From the NCBI GenBank assembly GCA_016871015.1, contig VFZX01000002.1, forward strand, positions 1 to 64,000: DNA of 64,000 nt, in the 5' to 3' direction. Shown here piece after piece: positions 34,294-42,831 of this stretch (the stretch's first letter is position 1; each line of letters begins with the position of its first letter). A model generated the notes under the pieces. The model was given only the letters and a program-made list of their open reading frames with translations, was not told the DNA's origin and ran no database searches. The position numbers and the translations under genes are program-made. This stretch comes from Acidobacteriota bacterium (GTDB taxonomy: Bacteria; Acidobacteriota; Terriglobia; Bryobacterales; Bryobacteraceae).

Positions 34294-35243
34294 CGGACTG
34301 GCTCCTTGGTCTCGGCGACCGGCCGCCAGGTTGGGCACGGCGCCGATGAGAAGCGGCTGTAATAGATCCTTTGCGCGGCGTACGCCGCTTTGCACAGCAG
34401 CAATCCGGCCTGGAACACCGCATAGTAGAACTTCTCGCGCAACGGCGCCGCGGCGAGCAGGCTCCGGTCGAGCCGCCGCCGACCCCATTGCTCGTGAGCT
34501 GGCCGGGTTTCGGGAAAGTAGCAGTGGAGCCTCTCGATTTCGAGCACCATCCGCTGGTATTTGCGGAACATTCCGGTTAACGTTTCCGGAGGCCGGTACC
34601 GGATTCCTTCCGGCACACAGAGGATCGACTCTGGGCCGCTCCGCGCCAGCGCCACGCGCGACAGGTAGATGTCGTCGCAGCGGATGCCAGCCTTGAGGTT
34701 GAGGAATCCGTTATCGAGAGCTGGATCCCAATTGAGATCTTCGACCTTCGGAATGTTCCAGTGGCGGATGGCGAAGAACTGTCCGTTCAGGTAGTGCCGC
34801 CGGGTCTGATACCCCTCGCGGAGGTTGTACAGGTACAACGCCCGGGCCAGCAATCCGCGCCGCAGCGGCTCAACCGGATACTTCTCCGCGTAAGCGATGA
34901 CGAGCCGCGAATCGCCAAGCATCGCACGCGTCACAGCGGCAACGGTCCCGGAGCCGGCGAGGATGTCGGCATCGGAGAAGATCACAAACGGCGCGCGTCC
35001 GGCGAAGGCTTCCGCGAAGGCGCGCTGGGCTTCGACCAGTCCGCCGGTGGTGTGCCACACCGTGAGTCCCGGGATGCTGGCGGCGAGCTGTGGCGTCTCG
35101 TCCGTGTTGTCGTTCAGCAGCAAGTGAAGCTGATAGCGGCATCCGGTTTCCGATTCGGCCCGCGCGATTGATGCCTTCAGTGACTCGATCAGCGCCAGGA
35201 TATTGCGCGCCTCGTTGCGGGCAGTGATTCCGATCGGGATCAT
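34290..35243 (-). CDS. Family 2 glycosyltransferase
   Basis: 317 residues. The GT-A fold is recognised from PIGITARNEARNILALIESL at the N-terminus, LLLNDNTDETP and the metal-binding DxD-type FVIFSDADILAG; a second acidic motif is GIRCDDIYLSRVAL. The C-terminal 70 residues are basic and aromatic and may contact the membrane or acceptor. The ATG overlaps the upstream stop by four bases (ATGA) and the downstream gene starts within this gene's stop, so it is translationally coupled to both. Donor and acceptor are unknown. Confidence 0.85.
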   Translation of the reverse strand: MIPIGITARNEARNILALIESLKASIARAESETGCRYQLHLLLNDNTDETPQLAASIPGLTVWHTTGGLVEAQRAFAEAFAGRAPFVIFSDADILAGSGTVAAVTRAMLGDSRLVIAYAEKYPVEPLRRGLLARALYLYNLREGYQTRRHYLNGQFFAIRHWNIPKVEDLNWDPALDNGFLNLKAGIRCDDIYLSRVALARSGPESILCVPEGIRYRPPETLTGMFRKYQRMVLEIERLHCYFPETRPAHEQWGRRRLDRSLLAAAPLREKFYYAVFQAGLLLCKAAYAAQRIYYSRFSSAPCPTWRPVAETKEPVR

Positions 35244-36394
35244 CGCATCTCCGTGATCAGCCGCGCCGCCTCGCGCGCACCGTCCCGCTGATAGGACTTG
35301 GTGATGGGGGCGAGCCGCTGCTGAAGTCCGGCGTCGGAAAGCAGGAAGCCGAGATGCTCCGCGATCCGGTCTGCAGAGGCGTGCCTCAGGTCGTCCACAC
35401 GTCCGATTCCGGCCCGTTCAACGAACCACGCCTGATGAAACTGGTCATTGCACATCGGCGACACGAGCATCGGCACTCCACAGGCGATCGCCTCCATGAC
35501 GGAGTTCGCGCCGCCGTGGGTGATGAAGGCGTGTGCATTGCGCAGAAGGCGCATCTGCGGAGCGTACCGGTAGACGTGGCAGTCTTCCCAATCCGCGCCG
35601 ATGCCGAGGCTGCCCGCCGAGATCGCAAGCCAAGCGCCCAAGCGCCGGCAAGCCTGGTGGATCCTGGCAAACAGCTCCGGCCAGTGGTAAATCTGGCTGC
35701 CAAACGAAGCGTACACGAGGTGGCGCGTGTGGACTGGCAGAATTTCCACTTCGTCACCGCGCGCGTCCCTTGGAATCGAAGGACCCACCAGGTTCACGTC
35801 CGCGGGTGCGGGTCCGGTGAACTCCTCCGTCGTAAAGGCGACGTTCAAGAACGGCGAGAGCACATCGCAGCCGGAGAAGCGCGGATCGAGCCCGTGGCTT
35901 TGGAACAACACACGCCGCGCAGGATCGAGCCGGCGGGTGGTGTGCAGAAGCGCGCTACCGGTCTCCGGCCGCAGCACCGGATTGAGCGAGTTCGACACCG
36001 AGGCCCAGGGCAGGCACGCCTGGTGCGCGGCGATCGCCGCCGCGTAGTAGAGCGGATCAATCACCACCGCATCCGCGCGTTCCTGTGCCAGCCAATTGCG
36101 GATCAGCGGGACATCCCCGTCAACTCCGCCAAGCAGCAGTTCCTCGATCCAGACGTCAAGGCGCGCCGGATCCTGGATCAGCTCGACCAGCTCGCGCCCG
36201 TGCGTGACGCGGCCGCCGCCGTGCTGGCGGATGAGCGCGGAGTGGAACGTGAGTCCTGCACGTGTGACCTGTTGGCTGATGTCTCCGGGCGCCGCGATCA
36301 CCACATCGTGGCCGCCATCACGCAGGTGCTGCGCGGGACCGATGTAGGGGTTCACATGGCCCTTTTCCGGAATCAGAACAAAGGCGATCTTCAC
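35240..36394 (-). CDS. UDP-glycosyltransferase/macrolide-glycosyltransferase-type GT1 enzyme
   Basis: 384 residues with a GT-B fold. The N-terminal motif IPEKGHVNPYIGPAQHL matches the acceptor-side loop of macrolide and UGT glycosyltransferases; the donor-binding motif is HGGANSVMEAIACGVPM followed by SPMCNDQFHQAWF near residue 285. Such enzymes add sugars to small hydrophobic molecules, not to polymers. That makes a glycosylated small product the likely output of the operon. Four-base overlaps couple it to its neighbours on both sides. Confidence 0.85.
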   Translation of the reverse strand: MKIAFVLIPEKGHVNPYIGPAQHLRDGGHDVVIAAPGDISQQVTRAGLTFHSALIRQHGGGRVTHGRELVELIQDPARLDVWIEELLLGGVDGDVPLIRNWLAQERADAVVIDPLYYAAAIAAHQACLPWASVSNSLNPVLRPETGSALLHTTRRLDPARRVLFQSHGLDPRFSGCDVLSPFLNVAFTTEEFTGPAPADVNLVGPSIPRDARGDEVEILPVHTRHLVYASFGSQIYHWPELFARIHQACRRLGAWLAISAGSLGIGADWEDCHVYRYAPQMRLLRNAHAFITHGGANSVMEAIACGVPMLVSPMCNDQFHQAWFVERAGIGRVDDLRHASADRIAEHLGFLLSDAGLQQRLAPITKSYQRDGAREAARLITEMR

Positions 36395-38100
36395 CGGCCG
36401 AACCTCTCAAACCAGGTGAGCAGGGCCAGGATGCGGAAGCGGAGTCCCGTGTCGCGGTCCGATGCCGGAGGCGTGGCCGCCATCGCGGCGGCCGCGTCAC
36501 AGTCGGCATAAGGTTGGATCCAGTCCGAGGACCGGTTCCATGCCGCCACGAACATCCCCTGGATCACCGCGCCCGCCGCCAGATTCTTCGTCAGCGCCGA
36601 TTTGGGGCGCCAGGCGAATTCGGAGCCGGTGAATCCTTCCGCCGCGGCACGGAGATGCGCTTTCTCGATTCCATTCCGGTAGGCAGCCGATGGAGGCGTC
36701 AACCGGGCGAGATCCAGCAGATCCGTGTCGCCGAATGGGACACGCCCTTCCACTCCATGTGCCATCAAGTGAATGTCTCCGTTGTGGAGGAGCCGCGGGA
36801 GCCAGAACCGCACTACGAGCGCTGACATCGCCAGGCGTTGGCATTCGAGTCCGCTCCAGGAATGGCCCATCGATTCCGCCAGGCGCTCATAGGATTCACC
36901 GAAGTCTGGCAGGCCAGGGCGTAGCTGGATGGCGCCGAAGTACTCGATCATCTTGCGCGGTGGACCGATCCGGGCCGGATCCAGCAGGAACGAGTATCCG
37001 AAGTGGGTCTCGTCAGCGGCGTCGCCCACCAGCACCGCCTTCGCCTCGCGTCCTGCCGCTTGGGCCAGCAGGTTCTGCGAGACTTCCTGCTCCCATGCGG
37101 AGATGAGGTCGTTGGTTTGGAGCGTCCGGGCCAGCGCTTCCCCGTAATCACCAGCCGCGCAGTGTACGATCCGGTGGTCGAGTCCAATTCGCGAGGCGGC
37201 GCGCTTGGCCCAAGGCACGTCGTCGCTCTTGACGATTAGGGATTGTGTGTACTCGGCGCGATCCTGGTTTTCGTACTCGATGGTCCAGGCGCGGACCGGC
37301 GCGGAGGAGTGGCGTTGTGCGGCTGCGGCTACGAGCGTCGAGTCCACGCCGCCACTGAGAAACACACCCGGCGGCTGGTCGGCCACGAGGGCGCGTTGAA
37401 CCGCGCAGTCGAGGGCATTGGCAAGCGGGGGAGCTTCGGCGGCTGGCGTGAACCGGAAACTGAAGTATTCATGTGGCGAGGAGCAAGCGCCATCAATTTC
37501 GAGGTAGTGTCCGGCGCGTAGCCGTTGCAGCCCGTCGAATGGAATCCGCTCAACGGAACTGAAGTAGGGCGCGGTGAGGTGTTCCGCGATCGCGTCCGCG
37601 TTGGGGCGGAAGCCGACGGCCCCGGACTCGACCAATGCCCCTGCTTCGGAGGCGAACCAGAAGCGCCTCCGGTCAAAGCTGTACAGGAACGGCTTGATGG
37701 CGAGCCGGTCACAGGCTGCGAGTCCGCGCTGTTCCTGGTTGTCCCAGAAGAACAGCGAGAACATCCCGTTGAACTGGCTCAGCGCCGCCGGTCCGCGCCC
37801 GATCAACGCGTGCAGCACGGCTTCGGTGTCGGTGATGGCGCTGTTGCGAAGATCCCGGAAATTGTAGACCGCGCCGTTGTAGACAAGGACGTAGCGCCCG
37901 CAGGGGGACGGCATCGGCAGCGGATGCGGGCGGGCGCCGATTACCGCGAGCCGCGTCTGGACCAGAGCGCATCGCGTGTCCGTGTACGTTCCCTCACCGT
38001 CGGGTCCGCGGTGGCGCAGCAGCGCGGGCAGGCGGGACACAGCGGCGTGATCCGCGCTGGTGAGTCCGCTGAACCGGACTACGCCCGCGATTCCGCACAC
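36391..38100 (-). CDS. Asparagine-synthetase-like amidotransferase with glutaminase domain
   Basis: 569 residues starting at a GTG at 38100, so that residue 2 is the catalytic Cys (CGIAGVVRF); a longer upstream reading would bury it. The N-terminal Ntn glutaminase has RHRGPDGEGTY and YNGAVYNFRDL. The synthetase domain has the PP-loop LSGGVDSTLV at about residue 250, WTIEYENQDR and KAVLVGDAADETHFGY (GDGADE-like). Such enzymes activate a carboxylate with ATP and transfer ammonia; related ones build lactams or isopeptides in natural products. It overlaps the 3' end of the glutaminase-less paralogue by 22 bases. Confidence 0.85.
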   Translation of the reverse strand: MCGIAGVVRFSGLTSADHAAVSRLPALLRHRGPDGEGTYTDTRCALVQTRLAVIGARPHPLPMPSPCGRYVLVYNGAVYNFRDLRNSAITDTEAVLHALIGRGPAALSQFNGMFSLFFWDNQEQRGLAACDRLAIKPFLYSFDRRRFWFASEAGALVESGAVGFRPNADAIAEHLTAPYFSSVERIPFDGLQRLRAGHYLEIDGACSSPHEYFSFRFTPAAEAPPLANALDCAVQRALVADQPPGVFLSGGVDSTLVAAAAQRHSSAPVRAWTIEYENQDRAEYTQSLIVKSDDVPWAKRAASRIGLDHRIVHCAAGDYGEALARTLQTNDLISAWEQEVSQNLLAQAAGREAKAVLVGDAADETHFGYSFLLDPARIGPPRKMIEYFGAIQLRPGLPDFGESYERLAESMGHSWSGLECQRLAMSALVVRFWLPRLLHNGDIHLMAHGVEGRVPFGDTDLLDLARLTPPSAAYRNGIEKAHLRAAAEGFTGSEFAWRPKSALTKNLAAGAVIQGMFVAAWNRSSDWIQPYADCDAAAAMAATPPASDRDTGLRFRILALLTWFERFGR

Positions 38101-38963
38101 AGCGTGCGCGCCTCCAGGTGGGCTTCGAGCAGGCGGAACGAGTGTTCGAGGCAGCCGGGGACGTCCGGGAACATCGTGGAGCGCTTGGGGACCGCGGGAA
38201 CGCCGAGCGCCAGCGCCAGTGCACGGACGCGCGACTTGTCCGGGTCCCGTGTGGGAAAGCAGGCTTGAACCGCGGGATCGAGGAAGGGCGCGTTCACACG
38301 GACTCCTTGGGAGCGGAACGCACTGAGAGTGAGCGGCAACAGGTCGCACTCCTGATCGTGGCGGGCCACTTGGTCGGCGCCGTCGCCTGTGATGACCTCC
38401 GTGATTCCCTGCTTGATGAAAGCCCGGGCGAGCAGGAGTTTCGAGACCGGGTGGAGGTTGTAAACCGGAAACTGAACCGCGGCGGTGAAGTCCGGCAGAG
38501 CGTCAGGAAAGTCCCTGTACGAGGCATCCGTGCATTCGACGGGGACGCCGAGCGCGCGGCCCATCCGCCGCGCCTGATCGTATTCGCAGTATCCGGCGAT
38601 TCCGGTGCGCAGCGTCCAGGCGTGTACCCGGACACCAGCGCGAAGCAGCATCGCGGCGAGCAGCCAGCAATCGATGCCTCCACTGACGGCCACATGGGCC
38701 TCGTGCGGCCGTCCCAGGGTGCGGAGCAAGCATTCCCCGATCCCGCCGTTGCCCGCTGCTGGCACGGGGCGCACGGGACCGGGACCGGACGCGATTCCCG
38801 CGAACGGCGTCAGGTCTCCAATGCCTTTGCCGCGGGGATACCGGGCGAAGAACCCGGAGCACTTCTCCCGCTCGGGGTCCGTGCACCAGGAGTACACCTC
38901 CGCAAGATCCTCACTCGCACGCCCGTCGCTTCTGCGTACGAAGGTGCACCCCCACTCGATCAT
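38079..38963 (-). CDS. Asparagine-synthase-like ATP-pyrophosphatase lacking the glutaminase domain
   Basis: 294 residues. A PP-loop AVSGGIDCWLLAAML at residues 92-106 has Cys-Trp in place of the usual Ser; TGDGADQVARHDQECDLLPL is the Asn-synthase GDGADE motif with Gln for Glu. The N-terminal 90 residues contain no nucleophilic Cys2 glutaminase signature. It therefore cannot use glutamine directly; it may act on free ammonia, on another amine, or as a partner or subunit of the complete enzyme next to it. The ATG overlaps the radical SAM stop by four bases. This pairing of complete and truncated Asn-synthetase genes is unusual. Confidence 0.7.
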   Translation of the reverse strand: MIEWGCTFVRRSDGRASEDLAEVYSWCTDPEREKCSGFFARYPRGKGIGDLTPFAGIASGPGPVRPVPAAGNGGIGECLLRTLGRPHEAHVAVSGGIDCWLLAAMLLRAGVRVHAWTLRTGIAGYCEYDQARRMGRALGVPVECTDASYRDFPDALPDFTAAVQFPVYNLHPVSKLLLARAFIKQGITEVITGDGADQVARHDQECDLLPLTLSAFRSQGVRVNAPFLDPAVQACFPTRDPDKSRVRALALALGVPAVPKRSTMFPDVPGCLEHSFRLLEAHLEARTLCAESRA

Positions 38964-39784
38964 TGCACCGCGGCCGCAAGCGTGACCAGGCGTTCGCGCT
39001 TGGCGGCCACCTCTCGCGGATGCAACTGGCGCTGCGTCTCAAGCGGCGCGTCCCCGCCCTGGCACAAGTAGCAGGAGCGAAGCGGCTCCGTGCCGCGGAG
39101 ATGAGCCTGGATACGGAGCGCGAGCGATCCGGTGTCCTCATCATGGACCTCGACGCCGTCTTCGCAAAACCACTCCGGCACGGGTGCGAACTTCTGGACA
39201 TACTGCGGACGCGTGCAGCAATAGAAGCGGCCGTCCTTGATACTGTTACAGCGGTGGCGGATCCAGCAGGAGTTGAACACGCCGCGCGCTTCCTCGTGGG
39301 TGGCGAGCCGGTCGCGGTCCAGGCAGGTGAACTTGTCCTGCACCTTCCAGCTCACCTGGATCCCGCGTCGGGCCGCTTCGCGCGACATGTAGCGGATCAG
39401 CGGCTTGGGCACCGCGGGCTCAGGGTAGAGCGATACGGCAAGCATTTGGATGGAGTCCCACGAGCGCGGCGTCATCCGCTCGATCAGCAGTCCGTTGGTG
39501 GTGAGTTAGATGCGGGGGGCTACATCGAGCGATTTCGCGATCACCAGGAGCCGCTCGAGCTCCGGGTGGAGCAGCGGCTCGCCTCCAACAATCTTGAGAA
39601 ATTCCGGTGCCACGACGCGGCGGACAGCGCGCAGGTCGCGCTCGAAGCCGGCGGGGTCCGCCAGCCACTTCTTCAAAACCGGGGAAAACGAACAGCAGTG
39701 ATCGCAGCGGAGGTTGCAGTGATCAGCGATGTGATACTCGAGCGCCCGGGTCCGGACCTTGCCATCGATGATCGGGTAGGTCAT
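38960..39784 (-). pseudogene. Radical SAM protein interrupted by an in-frame TAA
   Basis: Read through the stop, this is a 274-codon radical SAM enzyme starting at the ATG at 39784. Cys23, Cys27 and Cys30 in DHCNLRCDHC bind the 4Fe-4S cluster and SAM; IVGGEPLLHPELERLL follows. A TAA at 39506-39508 replaces the residue before LTTNGLLIER, the next conserved strand, with no frame change. The C-terminal part has more cysteines (FNSCWIRHRCN, FYCCTRPQ, RSCYLCQGG) that suggest an auxiliary cluster (SPASM/Twitch-like). It is truncated as sequenced, unless the stop is read through or is an error. Its stop overlaps the downstream start (ATGA). Confidence 0.8.
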
Positions 39785-40679
39785 CCACCCCCACGATAGC
39801 AGACCTCCGGCGGCACCACTCGGCGCGCGGATGTCCGGGCGATGTGTGACGCTCCCACTCTTGAGCCGCGCGGCGGAAGGCCTCGCGGGCGGCGGCCAAG
39901 TTGCCCAGCATCTGTTCGGCTTCGGCGAGCTTTTCCCAGTACGGCATTGGCTCCGGATCGATTTGCCGCCGCGATTGCTCTTCGAACACAATCTTGCCGC
40001 GGAATCCTTTCACGGCCTCCTCCGCGTCTCCTTGGTAGAGGAGCCACTCGTCGTTGCCCATGGCCTCCGGCACCTCGCCGTCAGGGATTGAGCCTTCCGG
40101 CTCACGCGCGATCGCCGCGCGCTGGATCGCGGTGGCACGCGCCATGGCCATCTGCGCGTCCGCACGGCCACCGTTGCGCCAGTGGGCCCGCGCAAGTTGC
40201 GTCACCGCCGGGACCAGGCCGATCTCGTCCGGTTCAGCCGCCTGTTCGAACGACTGAATGGCCCGTTGAAACAGCGCGATCGACTCCGGGTAGTTCTCCC
40301 GCGCCATCGCGACCCCGCCCAGCCGCTCGTAAAGCTCGCCCACGGCGAGCGGATCCGGCCCTCAAGGCGAGGCGTTGTGGCGTTGCAGCAGATCGAACAG
40401 GAGCGCGGCTGAACGGTCCAGATTTCCCATGCGGAACGCGACCGTAGCCATTGCATCGCGGGCCATCCGCTGCTGGGTATTGGCCACGGTTCCCCGGTGG
40501 CGGGAGGCGTCTTGGTCCGCCATTTCGAACAACCGCAAGGCTTCGGCAAGGTTGCCTTTGGCCGCCGCATCAGCCCCGGCCCCGAACATCCGTGCCCACT
40601 GGCGTACCCGGAGGATCTTCAGCACGATCCAGGCCCCCGCCACCGCGGCGCACCCAAGTAGTACGGAACCCCAGCTCAT
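39723..40679 (-). pseudogene. Membrane-anchored TPR protein interrupted by an in-frame TGA
   Basis: The ATG at 40679 overlaps the upstream gene's stop. The first 25 residues form a membrane anchor (VLLGCAAVAGAWIVLKIL); helical TPR-like repeats follow, such as GNLAEALRLFEMA, GNLDRSAALLFDLLQR and NYPESIALFQRAIQSFEQA, and LAAAREAFRRAAQEW. A TGA at 40362-40364 interrupts the product after LQRHNASP, but the frame resumes at once with GPDPLAVGELYERLG and a normal repeat. The complete version would be about 317 residues. The 3' end extends 62 bases into the radical SAM gene in a different frame. Confidence 0.7.
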
Positions 40680-41053
40680 CGCAGCGCCTCCCGGACCTCA
40701 GCGGCTCTCTGCCGCCCATCATCGTCGAGCACGGCGCCCAGGTTGCTCAACGTCAGGGCAAGTTCCCCGGTATCCTCGCCATCCAACTCGCGGCGAAGGT
40801 CCACGGCGCGGAGTGCCCGTCGGTAGTGGATCTCGCCGAGCGTGTACTTGGACACCGCGGTGTCCAGGTGATTCTCACCCTTTTTCTTGCGGAGGCGGCG
40901 GAGCACGCGCTCGAGGAGGGGAAGGGCCTTGTTGCGGCGTGACAACGCCATGTACCACTGGATCCTGCCAGTGAGGTAGCGGTCGTAGTAGCGTGCCCGC
41001 AGAAGGAGGAAGACGAGGCATGCTCCGGCAACGAGTGCACCGAGGATTGGCAC
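40676..41053 (-). CDS. Small membrane-anchored TPR-like protein, first gene of the operon
   Basis: 125 residues. N-terminal membrane helix (ILGALVAGACLVFLLL), then helical TPR-like units: RIQWYMALSRRNKALPLLER, SKYTLGEIHYRRALRAVDL and ELALTLSNLGAVLDDDG. It overlaps the next gene by four bases (ATGA) and its ATG at 41053 is separated by only 42 bases from the divergent Uma2 gene. Probably a scaffold or interaction partner of the second TPR protein. Function unknown. Confidence 0.6.
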   Translation of the reverse strand: MPILGALVAGACLVFLLLRARYYDRYLTGRIQWYMALSRRNKALPLLERVLRRLRKKKGENHLDTAVSKYTLGEIHYRRALRAVDLRRELDGEDTGELALTLSNLGAVLDDDGRQRAAEVREALR

Positions 41054-41095
41054 ATCCGTGTATCGGATTCCGGAGGGGTATACGATAGAGGCAGC

Positions 41096-41680
41096 ATGGC
41101 TCTCACCGATGTGATGCCGCTGGTGCTACGGTTCCCACCGGGCCTTATGATGTCACCGGACGAGTTTTTCGAGTTCTCGGCCGCGAATCGAGACGTCAAA
41201 ATGGAGTTGACCTCGCGGGGAGAAGTGGTGATCGTGCCAGCAGCCTTCGAGAGTTCACGGGCGGGCCTGCGGATCGGCGCGCAAGTTCTGGCCTGGGCGG
41301 ATGTGCATGGAGGCGAGGCGCTCGGCGCGGACATGGGATTTACGCTCCCCAACGGCGCTGTCCGGTCTCCGGATGCAGCCTGGGTGGCGCCCCACCGGGT
41401 GGCCGGGCTGACTGCGGATGAGCGGCGGCGCTTCCTGCGCTTCGCACCCGATTTCGTAGCCGAGGTGCGGTCCGCATTCGACCGGCTAGCGGCCCAGCAA
41501 GACAAGATGCAGGAGTACATGGAGCAGGGCACGCAGCTTGGCCTCCTTCTGGATCCGGAGACCCGCAACGTGTACGTCTACCGGCCCGGCCGGGAGATGG
41601 AAGTGCTTCATGATCCGGAGTCCGTACCGGCAGACCCGGTGCTGCCCGGCCTCAAGCTCATTCTCCGCAAGGTGTGGTAG
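41096..41680 (+). CDS. Uma2-family (PF05685) endonuclease-like protein
   Basis: 194 residues. The restriction-endonuclease-like fold is recognised by KMELTSRGEVVIVPA near the N-terminus, RSPDAAWVAP (PDxxW) and FAPDFVAEVRSAFDRLAAQQ, where the D...ExxS pattern is the usual DxEVxS catalytic triad of the family. The members are abundant in cyanobacteria and acidobacteria, often in mobile or toxin-like contexts, but their role is unproven. It diverges from the TPR operon and ends 12 bases before the isomerase gene. Confidence 0.85.
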   Translation: MALTDVMPLVLRFPPGLMMSPDEFFEFSAANRDVKMELTSRGEVVIVPAAFESSRAGLRIGAQVLAWADVHGGEALGADMGFTLPNGAVRSPDAAWVAPHRVAGLTADERRRFLRFAPDFVAEVRSAFDRLAAQQDKMQEYMEQGTQLGLLLDPETRNVYVYRPGREMEVLHDPESVPADPVLPGLKLILRKVW

Positions 41681-41692
41681 AGTGAAAGGCTT

Positions 41693-42667
41693 ATGCGTGT
41701 CGGAGTCTTCACAGCCCTCCTCGGCCAGATGCCGCTTCCGAGTGTCCTGGCCAAGCTGAAATCGCTGGGAATCTCGACCGTCGAACTGGGCACCGGAAAC
41801 TATCCGACCGATCCGCACTGCAAGCTGTCGATGCTCAGCGACAAGGGCGCTCTGAAGGCGTTCCGCGATACGATCGGCGAGGCGGGATTCACCATCAGCG
41901 CCTTGAGCTGCCACGGTGAGCCGCTCCATCCCGATGAGCGGATCCGGACAGCGAACCAGGAGACCAACCAGAAGTCCATCCTGCTTGCCGAGAAGCTGGG
42001 CGTTCCGGTGGTGATCGACTTCTCCGGCTGCCCCGGCGACAATGAGACGTCGCGCTGCCCCAACTGGATCACCTCACCGTGGCCGCCTCACTACCAGGAC
42101 ACGCTGAAGTGGCAGTGGGAAAAGAAGGTCCTGCCGTTTTGGAAGAAGCGGGCCAAGTTCGCCGCGGACCACGGGGTCAAGATCGCAATCGAAATGCATC
42201 CCGGATTTGTGGTGTACAACCCGGAGACGATGCTGCGTCTGCGGTCAGAGTGCGGACCATCGATCGGCTGCAACTACGATCCGAGCCACATGTTCTGGCA
42301 GGGAATCGATCCTATTGAGGCGATCCGGATCCTGGGCGATTCGATCTTCCATGTCCACGCAAAGGACACCGAGATCTACAGCGCGAATTTGCCGAAGTCC
42401 GGTGTGTTGGACATGAAGCTCTATACCGACACCATGGGCCGCGCGTGGAATTTCCGCACCTGCGGCTACGGCCATGGCGAGGAGTGGTGGAAGAAGTTCG
42501 TGTCGACGCTACGCATTTGCGGCTACGACTACGTCCTATCGATCGAGCACGAGGACCTGCTGATGTCGCCCGAGGAAGGCCTCACCAAGGCGGCGTCGCT
42601 GCTCAATTCGCTGGTGATTCGCGAGGAGACCAGCAAGCCCTGGTGGGTTGATAACACCAGCGCGTAG
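41693..42667 (+). CDS. Sugar phosphate isomerase/epimerase (AP-endonuclease-2-type TIM barrel)
   Basis: 324 residues, cytoplasmic. The TIM-barrel metal ligands are visible as IAIEMHPGFVVY (Glu), CNYDPSHMFWQ (Asp/His), HVHAKDTEIY (His) and LSIEHEDLLM (Glu). STVELGTGNYPTDPH at the N-terminus and LSCHGEPLHPD are also conserved. The family isomerises keto-sugars or inositols (IolE/IolI, tagatose epimerase). Just downstream lies a decayed second copy of its C-terminal 30 codons. Confidence 0.9.
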   Translation: MRVGVFTALLGQMPLPSVLAKLKSLGISTVELGTGNYPTDPHCKLSMLSDKGALKAFRDTIGEAGFTISALSCHGEPLHPDERIRTANQETNQKSILLAEKLGVPVVIDFSGCPGDNETSRCPNWITSPWPPHYQDTLKWQWEKKVLPFWKKRAKFAADHGVKIAIEMHPGFVVYNPETMLRLRSECGPSIGCNYDPSHMFWQGIDPIEAIRILGDSIFHVHAKDTEIYSANLPKSGVLDMKLYTDTMGRAWNFRTCGYGHGEEWWKKFVSTLRICGYDYVLSIEHEDLLMSPEEGLTKAASLLNSLVIREETSKPWWVDNTSA

Positions 42668-42709
42668 CGCAGGCTCTTCGCAATTCCCTCACGTTCTCCG
42701 TGGGGTTCA

Positions 42710-42790
42710 AACATCGACACGACGACCTGCTGATGCCGCCCGAGGAGGGCCTCACCAAATCCCCGTCGCCTGAATTCGCTGCCCTGGGCC
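42710..42790 (+). pseudogene. Degenerate partial duplicate of the isomerase gene's 3' end
   Basis: Bases 42721-42759 (GACCTGCTGATGCCGCC and on) differ from 42551-42589 of the isomerase gene at only four of 39 positions. The corresponding peptide, HDDLLMPPEEGLTK, mirrors HEDLLMSPEEGLTK. The fragment lies in a different frame from the gene and cannot be part of it. Similarity fades upstream of about 42710 and past 42765. It is a leftover of a tandem gene copy or a local duplication, located in the promoter region of the TonB receptor. Confidence 0.7.
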
Positions 42791-42831
42791 TGAATTGCAC
42801 GCCAGTGTGCGCGCCGTGCTAAACTCAGCGG

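Noticed and set aside
38101-38349. An N-terminal extension of the complete Asn-synthetase.
   Set aside because: The glutaminase must begin with Met-Cys; the GTG at 38100 places Cys at position 2, and the extension is antisense-like, Pro/Arg-rich nonsense over the neighbour.
36391-41053. Lasso-peptide cluster, because of the Asn-synthetase genes.
   Set aside because: No precursor gene, RRE domain or B-protein protease is visible nearby, and the glycosyltransferases and PIG-L fit a glycoside pathway better.
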